The notes below the pieces were generated by a model. It worked only from the letters and a program-made list of their open reading frames with translations. It had not been told where the DNA came from and did no database searches. The position numbers and the translations under genes were made by a program. Of a stretch of 64,000 bases of DNA, positions 37,151 through 46,878 are shown in pieces (position 1 is the first letter of the stretch; each line of letters begins with the position of its first letter). The DNA is from Ectopseudomonas chengduensis (GTDB lineage: Bacteria > Pseudomonadota > Gammaproteobacteria > Pseudomonadales > Pseudomonadaceae), in the NCBI RefSeq assembly GCF_015712065.1, contig NZ_JACFYZ010000008.1:62001-126000 (forward strand), in the 5' to 3' direction.

Positions 37151-38139
37151 TGCCCGCGTAGCAGTTCTGCTGCCTGGTCGAGCAGCGCTAGCGGGTCTTG
37201 CACCTTGTGAATGTCCACCGACAGCAACTGGCGGAAGCGCCGCGCACCTGGGAAGCCTTGAGCCAGGCCCAGCACGTGACGGCTGACGTGATGCAGGGTG
37301 CCTCCCTCGCGCAGATGCTGCTCGACGTAGGGTTTGAGAGCGAGCAGGGCGTCCATGCGGGAAATGCCCGCGTCCGCGGCGCCGAACAGGCGACTGTCCA
37401 CCTGCGCCAGCAGATAGGGATTGTGATAGGCCTCGCGGCCGAGCATCACGCCGTCGAAGGTCTGCAGGTGCTGCTCGCATTCCTCAAGGGTCTTGATGCC
37501 GCCGTTGAGAATGATCTCCAGGTCTGGGAAGTCCTGCTTGAGTTGGGCAGCCACGTCGTAGCGCAGCGGCGGGATTTCGCGATTTTCCTTCGGCGACAGG
37601 CCTTCGAGGATGGCGATACGCGCATGCACAGTGAAGCTGCGGCAACCGGCATCACGCACCTGGCCGACGAAATCGCACAGCTCGGCGTAACTGTCACGGC
37701 CATTGATACCGATGCGGTGCTTGACCGTCACCGGGATGTTCACTGCGTCCTGCATGGCTTTCACGCAGTCGGCTACCAGCGCCGGATGGCCCATCAGGCA
37801 GGCGCCGATCATGTTGTTCTGCACCCGATCGCTGGGGCAGCCGACGTTCAGGTTCACTTCGTCATAGCCGTGTTCTTCGGCCATCTTCGCGCAGCTCGCC
37901 AGATCCTGCGGATTGCTGCCGCCCAACTGCAGGGCAATCGGGTGTTCGCACTCGCTGTAACGCAGGAAACGCTCGCGGTCGCCATGGATCAGCGCGCCGG
38001 TGGTGACCATCTCGGTGTAGAGCAGGGCATGGCGCGACAACTGGCGCAGGAAATAGCGGCAGTGGCGATCTGTCCAGTCCATCATCGGGGCGACGGAGAA
38101 GCGGCGGGACAGGGCGGGGCGGTTTGAATCCTGGGACAT
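37147..38139 (-). CDS. dusA: tRNA-dihydrouridine synthase A
   Basis: 330 residues. It reduces U20 and U20a in tRNA with FMN and NADPH. The DusA pattern includes RRFSVAPMMDWTDRHCRYFLR, ALQLGGSNPQDLA, NLNVGCPSDRVQNNMIGACLM with the catalytic cysteine, and the FMN-phosphate loop FDGVMLGREAYHNPY. The ATG at 38139 begins MSQDSNRP; an in-frame extension to 38235 is rejected as it precedes an obvious family start. Four-base convergent overlap with the Fur-like gene. In PAO1 this is PA2795. The divergent neighbour is pqqF. Confidence 0.95.
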   Translation of the reverse strand: MSQDSNRPALSRRFSVAPMMDWTDRHCRYFLRQLSRHALLYTEMVTTGALIHGDRERFLRYSECEHPIALQLGGSNPQDLASCAKMAEEHGYDEVNLNVGCPSDRVQNNMIGACLMGHPALVADCVKAMQDAVNIPVTVKHRIGINGRDSYAELCDFVGQVRDAGCRSFTVHARIAILEGLSPKENREIPPLRYDVAAQLKQDFPDLEIILNGGIKTLEECEQHLQTFDGVMLGREAYHNPYLLAQVDSRLFGAADAGISRMDALLALKPYVEQHLREGGTLHHVSRHVLGLAQGFPGARRFRQLLSVDIHKVQDPLALLDQAAELLRGH

Positions 38140-38322
38140 GGGACGCTGTGACGGACTGAAAAAGGCTGCGTATTCTAACAGCAAGCCCGCACGGGACGGG
38201 CTTTTGTTGCCGGCCATAGGAGGGCTTCGTACCAATGTGTCGGCTTGTCTCGGCCCAAAGCAGCATTGCCGGACCGTGGCGCAAGGGGCAAGCTTGGTGG
38301 CAAGCTGCCCAGAGAATCATCG

Positions 38323-40704
38323 ATGTCTGATCAAGCTCCCGTTACCCGGCGACTGGCCAATGGCGCCGAGCTGCGCGTGCAGCAGCAGCCTTGGGCGCAG
38401 CAGGTGGGGGTGTGCCTGCGGGTGGCGGCGGGCAGTCATGACGAGCCAGCGGCCTATCCGGGGCTGGCGCACTTTCTCGAACATCTGCTGTTTCTCGGTA
38501 GCCGCGATTACCCGGGCGACCAGGGCTTGATGGCCTTCGTCCAGCGCCATGGCGGGCTCGTCAATGCCTCGACTCAGGGGCGGCACACCGATTTCGTCTG
38601 CGAGCTGCCGGTCGAGTTGCTGCAACCGGCGCTGATACGTCTGCTGGATATGCTCTGCCAGCCGTTGCTGGAGTTCGACGCCCAGCTGCGCGAGCGCGAG
38701 GTGCTGCATGCCGAATACCAGGCGCGCAGCCAGGATGCCGACAGTCGCATCGATCATGCCCTGGGCCAAGCGCTCGCCGCAGGGCACCGCTGCGGCGCGT
38801 TCCTGGCCGGGGATCGCCGCACGCTGCTTGTGGAGTCTGCGGAATTTCAGCAGGCGCTGCGTGCGTATCATCAGCGCCACTACCAGGCCGGACATATGCG
38901 CCTCACCCTGGTCGGGCCACAACCGGCCGAGCAGTTGCTGGATATTGCCGAGGCGCTGCTTGGAGCGTTACCAGTAGGCGAGGGCGCCGTCTGTTACGCG
39001 CCACCGGCCGACCTGCTACCGCTGCAGGCGCCATGCCTGCGCCTGCAACACAGTCGCCCTGGTGTGCACCTGGGCCTTGCCGTACAGCTCGACACCCGCG
39101 AGCTGAGCGCATCGTTGGATCTGTTACTGGATGCCTTGCAGGACCCTGCGCCCGGCGGCTTGCTCGACGGCCTGCGCGCACTGCAATTGTGCCGGCAGTT
39201 GCAGGCGCGGGTGCTGTATCAGCACGGGGGGCAATGCCTGTTGCGCCTGGACTTTCCTGGCGCCACCGCCCTGCAGGGCGCGGCCTTGCGCGCCGCCCTG
39301 CAGAGCTGGGCCGCGCAGCTGCAGGGCCATGCAGATTGGTCATTGCGGCTGCAGCACCAACAGCAGGCAGCAGCGCTCAGGTTGCTTGGGCTCAGCCCGT
39401 TGGCGGTGGCCAGGAAGCTGCAATCGCCTGCTCAGGACGACAGCCACACCTTGCGCCAACTGAATGCGCTGCTGGCTTGCCTGGCTCGCGGTGACGGGCT
39501 GATCGAATTGCAGTGCGGCGAACAGGTGCGCCCCCTGTGGCCGGCAATCGGATTGGATTTGCCATTGCAGGTCCTGCCGATACCATCACCAGCGCCAATT
39601 CCGAGCCACCAGTGGCGGCTGCCTGGCAATGATCCGCTGCTGGCCGGCGCTGCCGTGGCATCGGCCGTTTTGCCATTGGCCGCGTTGCGACATCATCCGG
39701 GGCAGACCGAGGGGGGGGCGGCCGCGCTTTACTGGCGTGGTCCCTGTTCAGATGCGGGCGACGCGACTGCCATCGAAACTGGGGTGCTGGCGCGCAGCGC
39801 CGATCTGCGCTGGCGCGGTGAGCGGCTTGGCATCGCCTGTCAGCTGAGCGTGCAAGCCGCTGGCTGGAGCCTTTCATTGCGCGGGCCGGCGCCGCTGTTG
39901 CCGGTCTTCAGTGCTTTGCTGGTGCCGCTGCTGTTGGCCGAGCTCGATGAACCGGCGGAGCCCGTCTCCCAGGGCATGTTGTTGCGGGCGCTGCTGCAGC
40001 GTTTGCCGCGGCTGTGCGAGATGCCCAAGACCTCGCGGCTGGAGGGGCTGAGTGTCGGGCTCGGAGCGAGCGAACAGGCACAGTTGGCCGAGTTGTGCGC
40101 AGCTGTTGAGGCGCTGGCGGATTTGCCGCCCACGCCCCGCATCGAGACCGGAATCGACTGGCAGCAGGTTGTGCAGCCGGGTACGGATGCAGCCTTGTTG
40201 CTGTTCTGTCCCTTGCCTGCTGGCGATGCCTGTACCGAGGCTGCCTGGCGTGTGCTTGGCCAGGTGCTGCAGGGGCGTTTCTATCAGCGCCTGCGTGGCG
40301 AGCTGCAATTGGGTTACGCGCTGTTCGCCGGTTTCCACCAGGTCGAGGGTTGCCGGGGCCTGTTGTTTGCCCTGCAGTCACCCGTCTGCGAGGCGGCCGG
40401 CATCTTCGACCATATCCGCGCCTTTCTGGGCGAGCAGCGGCAGTCGCTCGCCGCACTGGACGATACGGCCGTATCGCGGTACCGCGATGCCTTGCTGCCA
40501 GCGCTGAGCCCGGCCGAGGCCAACCTCGCACGTGCCGAGCAGCTATGGCAGCTGCATCTGGCAGGCTTGCCCGAGGTGCACCTGCAATGGGTGCAGCAGG
40601 CGCTGGTCGACTTGACCTCTAGCGATCTGCTGCGAGCACATGAGCAGTTGCTAAGCGCCCGCGACTGGCGCGTGCTCGCCAGCGGAGCACCGTCGCCGGC
40701 CTAG
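38323..40704 (+). CDS. pqqF: Pyrroloquinoline quinone biosynthesis peptidase PqqF
   Basis: 793 residues, an M16 pitrilysin-like zinc protease. The inverted zinc motif HFLEH is at about residues 50-54, with the third ligand glutamate in LREREVLHAEYQARS downstream. PqqF is thought to cut PqqA after PqqE action, releasing the cross-linked Glu-Tyr. The C-terminal half is a degenerate M16 repeat. It heads the PQQ-related block here, although pqqABCDE are not in the window. GC-rich, with many CTG and CAG codons. ATG at 38323 after GAGAATCATCG has no strong ribosome site. Confidence 0.88.
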   Translation: MSDQAPVTRRLANGAELRVQQQPWAQQVGVCLRVAAGSHDEPAAYPGLAHFLEHLLFLGSRDYPGDQGLMAFVQRHGGLVNASTQGRHTDFVCELPVELLQPALIRLLDMLCQPLLEFDAQLREREVLHAEYQARSQDADSRIDHALGQALAAGHRCGAFLAGDRRTLLVESAEFQQALRAYHQRHYQAGHMRLTLVGPQPAEQLLDIAEALLGALPVGEGAVCYAPPADLLPLQAPCLRLQHSRPGVHLGLAVQLDTRELSASLDLLLDALQDPAPGGLLDGLRALQLCRQLQARVLYQHGGQCLLRLDFPGATALQGAALRAALQSWAAQLQGHADWSLRLQHQQQAAALRLLGLSPLAVARKLQSPAQDDSHTLRQLNALLACLARGDGLIELQCGEQVRPLWPAIGLDLPLQVLPIPSPAPIPSHQWRLPGNDPLLAGAAVASAVLPLAALRHHPGQTEGGAAALYWRGPCSDAGDATAIETGVLARSADLRWRGERLGIACQLSVQAAGWSLSLRGPAPLLPVFSALLVPLLLAELDEPAEPVSQGMLLRALLQRLPRLCEMPKTSRLEGLSVGLGASEQAQLAELCAAVEALADLPPTPRIETGIDWQQVVQPGTDAALLLFCPLPAGDACTEAAWRVLGQVLQGRFYQRLRGELQLGYALFAGFHQVEGCRGLLFALQSPVCEAAGIFDHIRAFLGEQRQSLAALDDTAVSRYRDALLPALSPAEANLARAEQLWQLHLAGLPEVHLQWVQQALVDLTSSDLLRAHEQLLSARDWRVLASGAPSPA

Positions 40705-41129
40705 GCTGCGTTCTCTTCCGCGCTCTTTGCGCGACTGCGCTCGAATTTCCAACGCCTTTTTCTGCAGGAGCCCCGGTCCGGTGCAAGGCTCTGGCTTTGC
40801 GTCGTTCTTTCGATTCGCCGCGGGGCGCGGCTCCTACAGGGTGAGGCAGTGTCTGGTGGTTGTGCGGGAGCCCCGACCCGGGACGAAGCCTTGTGCAGCT
40901 GCGCGGCTCGTTGCTGGCGCATTTCTACGCCCTAGGGCTGGCACGGTACTAATACCTTTCTCCCACTACCGGTAGCAGGTCGGTCGCGAGCCGGCGGAAG
41001 CGCGACGGTAGCGCCCAGCCAAAGCAGCAGCGAATCGCTGCCAAGGCAGCGTATGGCCCGCCGGACCCGCTTTCGATAATCGCCTCCGACACGACTGCCC
41101 TGGCGGTCGCCACTCAAGCGGAGAGCGTT
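40705..41129. other. 425-base spacer between pqqF and the porin gene
   Basis: Holds a REP pair (GCAGGAGCCCCGGTCCGG...GCGGCTCCTAC, about 40765-40840) and part of another (about 40866-40905). The porin promoter must lie here. GGTACTAATACC at 40945-40956 and CTACCGGTAG at 40967-40976 are palindromic. I could not match them to the element seen at four other sites in the island. Confidence 0.5.
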
Positions 41130-42314
41130 ATGCACAACAACAAGATCGCCATCACTCGACTTCTGCCCCTGACCCTGGCCACCGCCGTCGCTCTGGCGAC
41201 CGCGCAGCAGGCCGCCGCCGAGATCGTCCTGTATGACAAGGACGACACCACATTCTCCACCGACGGTTACATCAACGCCTTCTACGTCAACAGCGACGTG
41301 GACCGCGACGGTGAGCAGTTCGACCGCCGTCAGTCGCGGGTGAAGATGGGTTTTCTGCCCAACTGGATCGGCTTCAACTTTGGCAAGCAGATCGATGGTC
41401 TCAAGCTGACCGGCCGCTCGTCCTTCTGGGTCACCATCAACGACAGCGAAACCAACGGCACCGACACCGCCATCGACGTTCGTCAGTTCTATGGCACCGT
41501 TTCCAGCCCGGAATGGGGCGAGGTGCTGGTGGGCAAGGACTTCGGTTTGTTCTCGCGCTCCAACATCTTCCTCGACGAGCTGCTGGCCGGTTACGGCAAC
41601 GTCTCCGATACCCTCGGCCTGGTGGACGGCAATGGCGTGTCCTTCGGCAACATCGGCACCGGTTACCCATACCCGTTCCCGACCTCGCAGATCACCTACC
41701 GCAACAACAACCTGGCTGAAGGCTTGCGAGTTGCGGTCGGTATCATGGACCCGGTCGACACCAACGACGACAGCGCCACCGGCAAGGCCTACCAGGAAAA
41801 CCCGCGTTTCGAATCGGAAGTCAGTTACCAGTTCGATCTGGGCGGCTCGACCATCTACACCTGGGTCAACGGCGCCTACCAGACCTCCGAGAACACCGAC
41901 GACACCGTCGACAAGGTCACCTCGAAGGGCCTTGGCTATGGCGTGCAGGCCAAGTTTGGCGGCCTGTCGCTGACTGGTTCGGGCTTTCAGGCCAAGGGCA
42001 TCAACCCGTTCTTCACCAACAACCTGGGCGAGCCGACCCTGCGTGACATCGACAGCGACGGCTACCTGCTGCAGGGTTCCTACACCTGGGGCAAGAACCG
42101 TGTGGCGCTGTCCTACGGCAAGACCGAGGACGACGGCAACGGCCTGGGCGTGGCAGCGGACTACGAGACCCGCGGCATCGCCTACTTCCGCACCATCAAC
42201 GACAACCTCAAGCTGGTCGCCGAGTACAACCAGTACCAGATCGATGCCGCTGCCGGCAGCGGTCTGAACGAGGACACCGACACCTTCGCCGTCGGTGCGG
42301 TACTCAGCTGGTAA
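41130..42314 (+). CDS. Outer membrane porin (Gram-negative porin family)
   Basis: 394 residues. Signal peptide ends QQAAAEI (about 29). The mature protein is an antiparallel beta barrel with alternating hydrophobic residues, DGYINAFYVNSDVDRDGEQFDRRQSRVKMG at the first strands and a C-terminal aromatic, VLSW, needed for barrel assembly. Eight or more aspartate-rich loops suggest selectivity for cations or polar solutes. Substrate unknown; placed between pqqF and the PQQ regulators it may admit alcohols or related carbon sources. Closes with a strong terminator. Confidence 0.85.
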   Translation: MHNNKIAITRLLPLTLATAVALATAQQAAAEIVLYDKDDTTFSTDGYINAFYVNSDVDRDGEQFDRRQSRVKMGFLPNWIGFNFGKQIDGLKLTGRSSFWVTINDSETNGTDTAIDVRQFYGTVSSPEWGEVLVGKDFGLFSRSNIFLDELLAGYGNVSDTLGLVDGNGVSFGNIGTGYPYPFPTSQITYRNNNLAEGLRVAVGIMDPVDTNDDSATGKAYQENPRFESEVSYQFDLGGSTIYTWVNGAYQTSENTDDTVDKVTSKGLGYGVQAKFGGLSLTGSGFQAKGINPFFTNNLGEPTLRDIDSDGYLLQGSYTWGKNRVALSYGKTEDDGNGLGVAADYETRGIAYFRTINDNLKLVAEYNQYQIDAAAGSGLNEDTDTFAVGAVLSW

Positions 42315-42333
42315 GCCACACGGCTTGCGGACG

Positions 42334-42363
42334 ACGGGAGGCCCAAGGGCCTCCCGTTCTTTT
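42334..42363 (+). terminator. Terminator after the porin
   Basis: ACGGGAGGCCC, loop AA, GGGCCTCCCGT then TTCTTTT: an 11-bp GC stem and T-tract. Confidence 0.9.
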
Positions 42364-42386
42364 AGGGATCGAAAGAGAAAAACCTG

Positions 42387-42779
42387 ATGATCGGACTCTG
42401 GAGCGAATCGGCTCAAACCTACCTGCTGATACTGGCGATCAGCACCACGCTGGTCTTCGCGCTACCCATCCTCCTCGTGCCGCTGGCCTGGGCGCGCCTG
42501 ATGCGTTGGCGCATCCCGCAGGACATCGACCTGGCGGTGTATTTCGGGCGCTGCCTGGGCGCCTTCATCCTCATCGTCGAGGCGCTGATGCTGCGCGCCG
42601 CGCTGACCGGTGAAGCGCTGCACACCACCTTCGAGGTGCTGGCCGCGGTGGCCCTGCTGATGGTGCTGGTGCATGTGCATGGCGCGATCAAGCGCATCCA
42701 GCCGTGGACGGAAACGCTGGAGATCGGCTTCTACGCCGGGATGTTCGTGCTGACCCTGATGTTCTGGCCGGCCCTGTAA
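42387..42779 (+). CDS. Hypothetical four-helix membrane protein
   Basis: 130 residues with four predicted helices, one of which is AYFGRCLGAFILIVEALMLRAAL. The start is MIGLWSESAQTYLLILAISTTLVFALPILLVPLAWARL. No recognised family. It lies between the porin terminator and nosP. AAAGAGAAAAA precedes the ATG. Codon use and GC are like those of its neighbours, so it is probably native. In the plus orientation with nosP-nahK, but separated by 256 bases including a REP element, so not clearly one operon. Confidence 0.75.
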   Translation: MIGLWSESAQTYLLILAISTTLVFALPILLVPLAWARLMRWRIPQDIDLAVYFGRCLGAFILIVEALMLRAALTGEALHTTFEVLAAVALLMVLVHVHGAIKRIQPWTETLEIGFYAGMFVLTLMFWPAL

Positions 42780-42786
42780 GAACACT

Positions 42787-42849
42787 GGTGCGCGCGGCGC
42801 ACCCTACACACGCATGGCGGCGTCCCAGGTAGGGTGCGCCATGCGCACC
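42787..42849. repeat. REP-like inverted repeat (GGTGCGCGCGGCGCACCCTAC)
   Basis: GGTGCGCGCGGCGCACCCTAC and GTAGGGTGCGCCATGCGCACC are inverted copies around a short centre. Confidence 0.7.
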
Positions 42850-43035
42850 AGCGGTCCCCCTTCGTGAAGATGAACGAGAAATCCGGGATCGCATCCCCCG
42901 ATTGCCCTTGCCGCCTCGCGTACTGCTTCGCGAGTACGCCCTACGGATCGACTACCCAGTACTCAAGTAGCATGGGGCGGGCAGCGCCGGCTTCGTAGAA
43001 TTTCCCCATGATCAGCAGGTGCATTGGGGCGTGAT

Positions 43036-44199
43036 ATGGCCTTGCAACAGTCGGACGGCGTGCTCAGCGCCGTCTCCAGCACGAAGGATGTGGAATTGGC
43101 CGCCCAGGAACTGGCGCGCCAGCTGATCCACCCCTATCTCGGCTTCGTGTTGTTCTTCTGCTCGGCCGAATACGATCTTGACGGTCTGGGCCAGGCGCTG
43201 GAGGCCCATTTCGGCGGTGTCAGCCTGGTCGGTTGTACCAGCGCCGGCGAGATCACCCCGCAGGGCTATGGTCGTGGCTGCGTGGTGGCGCTGGGCTTCG
43301 ACCTGCGCTGCTTCTCCATCGCCAGCGTGCTGATCGACGAGATGGAACGCTTCAATCTGCTTGATGCGCAGCAGTTGGTCGATGGCCTGGTCAAGAACTG
43401 TCGCAGCAACGAGCTGGCCTCGATCAAGGGCCATAGCTTCGCCCTGACTCTGCTCGATGGCCTTTCCAGCCGCGAGGAACTGGTGCTCGGCGCGCTCAGC
43501 GCGGCGCTGGGCAGCATCCCGCACTTCGGTGGCTCGGCCGGCGACGACAACCACCTGACCCACACCCACGTCTATCACGGTGGTCGTTTCCACAGTGGTG
43601 CGGCGGTGGTGGTGCTGTTCAACACCTGGCTGGAATTCGAGGTGTTCAGCACCCATCACATCCAGCCCAGTGCCGAGAAGCTGGTGGTGACCCGTGCCGA
43701 CAGTGCCACGCGCCGGGTGTACGAGCTCAATGCCGCGCCGGCCGCGCAGGAATACGCCGAGCTGATCGGTGTACCGGTCGAGGCTTTGGATCTGCGGGCG
43801 TTCGCCGCCTATCCGCTGGCGGTGCGGATCAGCGATCACTACTACGTGCGCTCGATCCAGCAGGTGCACGACGACCTCAGCCTGACCTTCTACTGCGCGG
43901 TGGAGAACGGCATCGTCCTTACCGCCATGCACCCCGGCCCCTTGCTGCCGAACCTGCAGCAGTTGTTCGCCGGGTTGGAGCAGCGCCTCGGTCCGCTGCT
44001 GCTGACCATCGGCTGCGACTGCTTCCTGCGCCGCCTGGAGATCGAGAACGATGGCGGCGTCGAGTCGGTCGCCACACTGCTGCGCCAGCAGCGGGTGATC
44101 GGCTTCAACACCTACGGAGAGCAGTTCAATGGCATGCACATCAACCAGACCTTCACCGGTGTCGCCATTGGCCGACCTGTTGGGCGTGGCGAGCGCTGA
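43036..44199 (+). CDS. nosP: FIST-domain nitric oxide sensor NosP
   Basis: 387 residues with FIST_N and FIST_C domains: VGCTSAGEITPQGYGRGCVVALGFD and the C-terminal TIGCDCFLRRLEIENDGGVESVATLLRQQRVIGFNTYGEQFNG, which is a FIST_C motif. In P. aeruginosa the orthologue PA1975 (NosP) was described as a haem-based NO sensor that inhibits the adjacent kinase NahK; this assignment rests on order and domain match. ATG at 43036 after GGGGCG. It overlaps the kinase gene downstream by 71 bases in another frame, so the two are translationally coupled. Confidence 0.85.
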   Translation: MALQQSDGVLSAVSSTKDVELAAQELARQLIHPYLGFVLFFCSAEYDLDGLGQALEAHFGGVSLVGCTSAGEITPQGYGRGCVVALGFDLRCFSIASVLIDEMERFNLLDAQQLVDGLVKNCRSNELASIKGHSFALTLLDGLSSREELVLGALSAALGSIPHFGGSAGDDNHLTHTHVYHGGRFHSGAAVVVLFNTWLEFEVFSTHHIQPSAEKLVVTRADSATRRVYELNAAPAAQEYAELIGVPVEALDLRAFAAYPLAVRISDHYYVRSIQQVHDDLSLTFYCAVENGIVLTAMHPGPLLPNLQQLFAGLEQRLGPLLLTIGCDCFLRRLEIENDGGVESVATLLRQQRVIGFNTYGEQFNGMHINQTFTGVAIGRPVGRGER

Positions 44200-46774
44200 G
44201 CTGCAGGCACGTTGTGCGGCGCTGGAGCAGGAGAACGCCAAGCTCAAGCGCATCAACGCCGCGCTGATCGAACGGGTTGAGTCGATCCATTCCCGTGGTG
44301 ACGATGCCTATGCGGCCTTTCAGCATTCGGTGGTGCTGTCCGAGCAGGTGCGTGAACGCACCGATGCGCTGAACCAGGCGATGGCCGAGCTGAAATCCAG
44401 CAACCAACTGCTCAGCGATGCACGCCTGCGCGCCGAGACCGCGCACCAGCATTTGATCGACGCCATCGAGAGCATCTCTGACGCCTTCGTGCTGTTCGAT
44501 GACCGCCAGCGTATCGTGCTGTTCAACAGCCGCTTCAAGGCGCTGTGGGCGCGCAGCCGCGCGCGCATCGGCACCGGTACGCGGTTGGAAGAAATTCGCC
44601 GGCTGAGCCGCAGCACCGGCCTAGTGGTGGAAGCGCAGCTGGGCAAGGAGGGTGAGCCGAGCCTGTTCCGCCTGCAGGACGGGCGCTGGGTGCAGGTCAG
44701 CGAGAGGCCGACCCGCGAGGGTGGGCTGGTGATCCTCTATACCGACATCACCGAGGTCAAGCAGAGCGAGGCGCTGCGCCGCGAGCAGGCCCTGGCGCAG
44801 AAGTCGCGCCTGCTGCAGCGCGCGGTCGACAACCTGTCGCAGGGCATGGCCATGGTCAATGCCGATGGCGCGCTGGAGTTGTGGAACCACCGTTTCCTCG
44901 AACTCTGCGGCCTGGCGCCGATCAACGCCCATCGGCCGTTCGCCGAAGTGATGGCGGAAAGCGAACTTGAGCCGCTGACCCCGGACAGCCGCGATGCCGC
45001 CGGCAAACCGCTGCGCCAGGTGGAGGTGCGTCTGTTCGACGGGCGCATGCTCGAAGTGCGCACCCATCCGCTGCCCACCGGCGGCTTCGTCAACACCTTC
45101 ACCGATATCACCGAGCGCCATCGCCAGGCTCAGGCACTGAGTGACAGCGAGCGCTGGATTCGCCTGATCACCGACCACGTGCCGGCGCTGATCGCCTATC
45201 TGTCGGCCGATCTGGTCTACGAATTCACCAACAAGGTCTACGAGGAATGGTACTGCTGGCCGCGTGGCGCGATGCTCGGCCAGAGCCTGCGCGAAGTGCA
45301 CAGCGAGGAGCATTGCCAGCGCCTGGAGCCCTACGTCGAATTGGCGCTGTCCGGCGAGAGTGTGACCTTCGAATTCGCCGAAACCAACCACAACGGCCAG
45401 GAGCGCTACATGCTGCGTTCCTACGTGCCCAACCGTCAGGCCAGCGGCGAGGTGGTCGGTATCTTCGTGCTGATCCGCGACATCACCGAGCGTCGCCGGA
45501 CTGCCGAGGCATTGCACCAGGCTTATCAACATCTGGAGCAGCGCGTGCGCGAGCGCACCGCCGAGCTGACCACGGTGAACGACCAGTTGCGCCGCGAGAT
45601 CGACGAGCGCATGCAGATGGAGGCGCGCCTGCGTGAGGCCAAGGGCGAAGCCGAGCAGGCCAACCTGTCCAAGACCAAATTCCTCGCCGCTGTCAGCCAC
45701 GACCTGCTGCAGCCGCTCAATGCCGCGCGGCTGTTCACCAGCGCCTTGCTGGAGAGGCGCGACCTTTCCGGCTGCGCGCCGCTGGTGCGCAACGTCAGTA
45801 ACTCGCTGGAGGACGTGGAAAGCCTGCTCGGCACGCTGGTGGACATTTCCAAACTCGATGCCGGGGTGATCAAACCCGATATCGCGCCGTTCGCCGTCAG
45901 CGAGCTGCTGGAGAACCTGGCCGCCGAGTATCACCAGATCGCCGGTAGCGAGGGTTTGCGCCTGGACTACCTGCCCAGCTCGGCCCTGGTACGCAGCGAC
46001 GTGCAGCTGCTGGCGCGGATTCTGCGCAACTTCCTTAGCAACGCCATTCGCTACACCGCCAGCGGGCGCATCCTGCTGGGCTGCCGGCGGCGCGGCAACA
46101 GCCTGTCCATCGAAGTCTGGGACACCGGTATCGGTATCGCCCAGGACAAGCTGCTGGAGGTATTCCAGGAGTTCAAGCGCGGCGACAACGTGCAGCGCAA
46201 GCAGGATCGCGGCCTCGGCTTGGGCCTGGCGATCGTCGAGAAGATTGCGGGCATGCTTGGCCACCGCATTCGTGTGGCGTCGCAACAGGGAAAGGGCTCG
46301 ATGTTCGCCGTGGAAGTGCCTCTGACCCGCCGCGCGCCACGCGCGCGCAGGGTGCAGGACAGCCCGGATCTGTTGCTCGAACGCCTCAGCGGTGCGCGGG
46401 TCTGGGTGCTGGATAACGACGCGGCGATCTGCGCCGGCATGCGCACCCTGCTCGAAGGCTGGGGCTGCCGGGTGGTTACTGCGCTGAGTGAAGAAGACCT
46501 GGCGTGCCAGGTGGACAACTACCATGCCGAGGCCGACCTGCTGATCGCCGACTACCACCTCGACGACGAGCGCAATGGCGTCGACGCGGTGGCGCAGATC
46601 AACGCCCGGCGCAGCGCGCCGCTACCGGCGCTGATGATCACCGCCAACTACAGCAATGAGCTCAAGCAGCAGATGCGCGAGCTGGGCCACAGCCTGCTGC
46701 ACAAACCGGTGCGACCGATGAAGCTCAAGGCGGCGATGAGCCATTTGATGGAGCGTGGGGCGGGAGGACATTGA
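44129..46774 (+). CDS. nahK: Hybrid histidine kinase NahK (ErcS')
   Basis: 881 residues, no membrane segments. Coiled coil (about 20-100), three PAS-like domains (about 110-450), second coiled coil, HisKA with LAAVSHDLLQPLNAARLFTSALL (His 524), HATPase with GLGLGLAIVEKIAGMLG, and a C-terminal receiver with LLIADYHLDDERNG. The PAO1 orthologue PA1976 (also ErcS') acts on HptB and is controlled by NosP encoded just upstream; it was originally found in the ethanol-oxidation regulatory set. GGAGA eight bases before the ATG at 44129. The overlap with nosP is 71 bases. Confidence 0.88.
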   Translation: MACTSTRPSPVSPLADLLGVASAELQARCAALEQENAKLKRINAALIERVESIHSRGDDAYAAFQHSVVLSEQVRERTDALNQAMAELKSSNQLLSDARLRAETAHQHLIDAIESISDAFVLFDDRQRIVLFNSRFKALWARSRARIGTGTRLEEIRRLSRSTGLVVEAQLGKEGEPSLFRLQDGRWVQVSERPTREGGLVILYTDITEVKQSEALRREQALAQKSRLLQRAVDNLSQGMAMVNADGALELWNHRFLELCGLAPINAHRPFAEVMAESELEPLTPDSRDAAGKPLRQVEVRLFDGRMLEVRTHPLPTGGFVNTFTDITERHRQAQALSDSERWIRLITDHVPALIAYLSADLVYEFTNKVYEEWYCWPRGAMLGQSLREVHSEEHCQRLEPYVELALSGESVTFEFAETNHNGQERYMLRSYVPNRQASGEVVGIFVLIRDITERRRTAEALHQAYQHLEQRVRERTAELTTVNDQLRREIDERMQMEARLREAKGEAEQANLSKTKFLAAVSHDLLQPLNAARLFTSALLERRDLSGCAPLVRNVSNSLEDVESLLGTLVDISKLDAGVIKPDIAPFAVSELLENLAAEYHQIAGSEGLRLDYLPSSALVRSDVQLLARILRNFLSNAIRYTASGRILLGCRRRGNSLSIEVWDTGIGIAQDKLLEVFQEFKRGDNVQRKQDRGLGLGLAIVEKIAGMLGHRIRVASQQGKGSMFAVEVPLTRRAPRARRVQDSPDLLLERLSGARVWVLDNDAAICAGMRTLLEGWGCRVVTALSEEDLACQVDNYHAEADLLIADYHLDDERNGVDAVAQINARRSAPLPALMITANYSNELKQQMRELGHSLLHKPVRPMKLKAAMSHLMERGAGGH

Positions 46775-46801
46775 GTCCGAGCAGGCACGCTTTTTTAGTC
46801 C

Positions 46802-46862
46802 GTAGCCCGAATGCAATCCGGGAAGGATCATCCCGTTCTGCCCCGGATTGCATCCGGGCTAC
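46802..46862. repeat. REP-like inverted repeat (GTAGCCCG...CGGGCTAC)
   Basis: GTAGCCCGAATGCAATCCGGG and CCCCGGATTGCATCCGGGCTAC are near-perfect inverted copies. Same family as 25496-25554. Confidence 0.8.
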
Positions 46863-46878
46863 GATACGGGCGTGCGGG

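Noticed and set aside
40945..40976. Fifth copy of the 18-bp PQQ-island element before the porin
   Set aside because: GGTACTAATACC and CTACCGGTAG share short words with it, but the order and spacing do not fit the other four copies.
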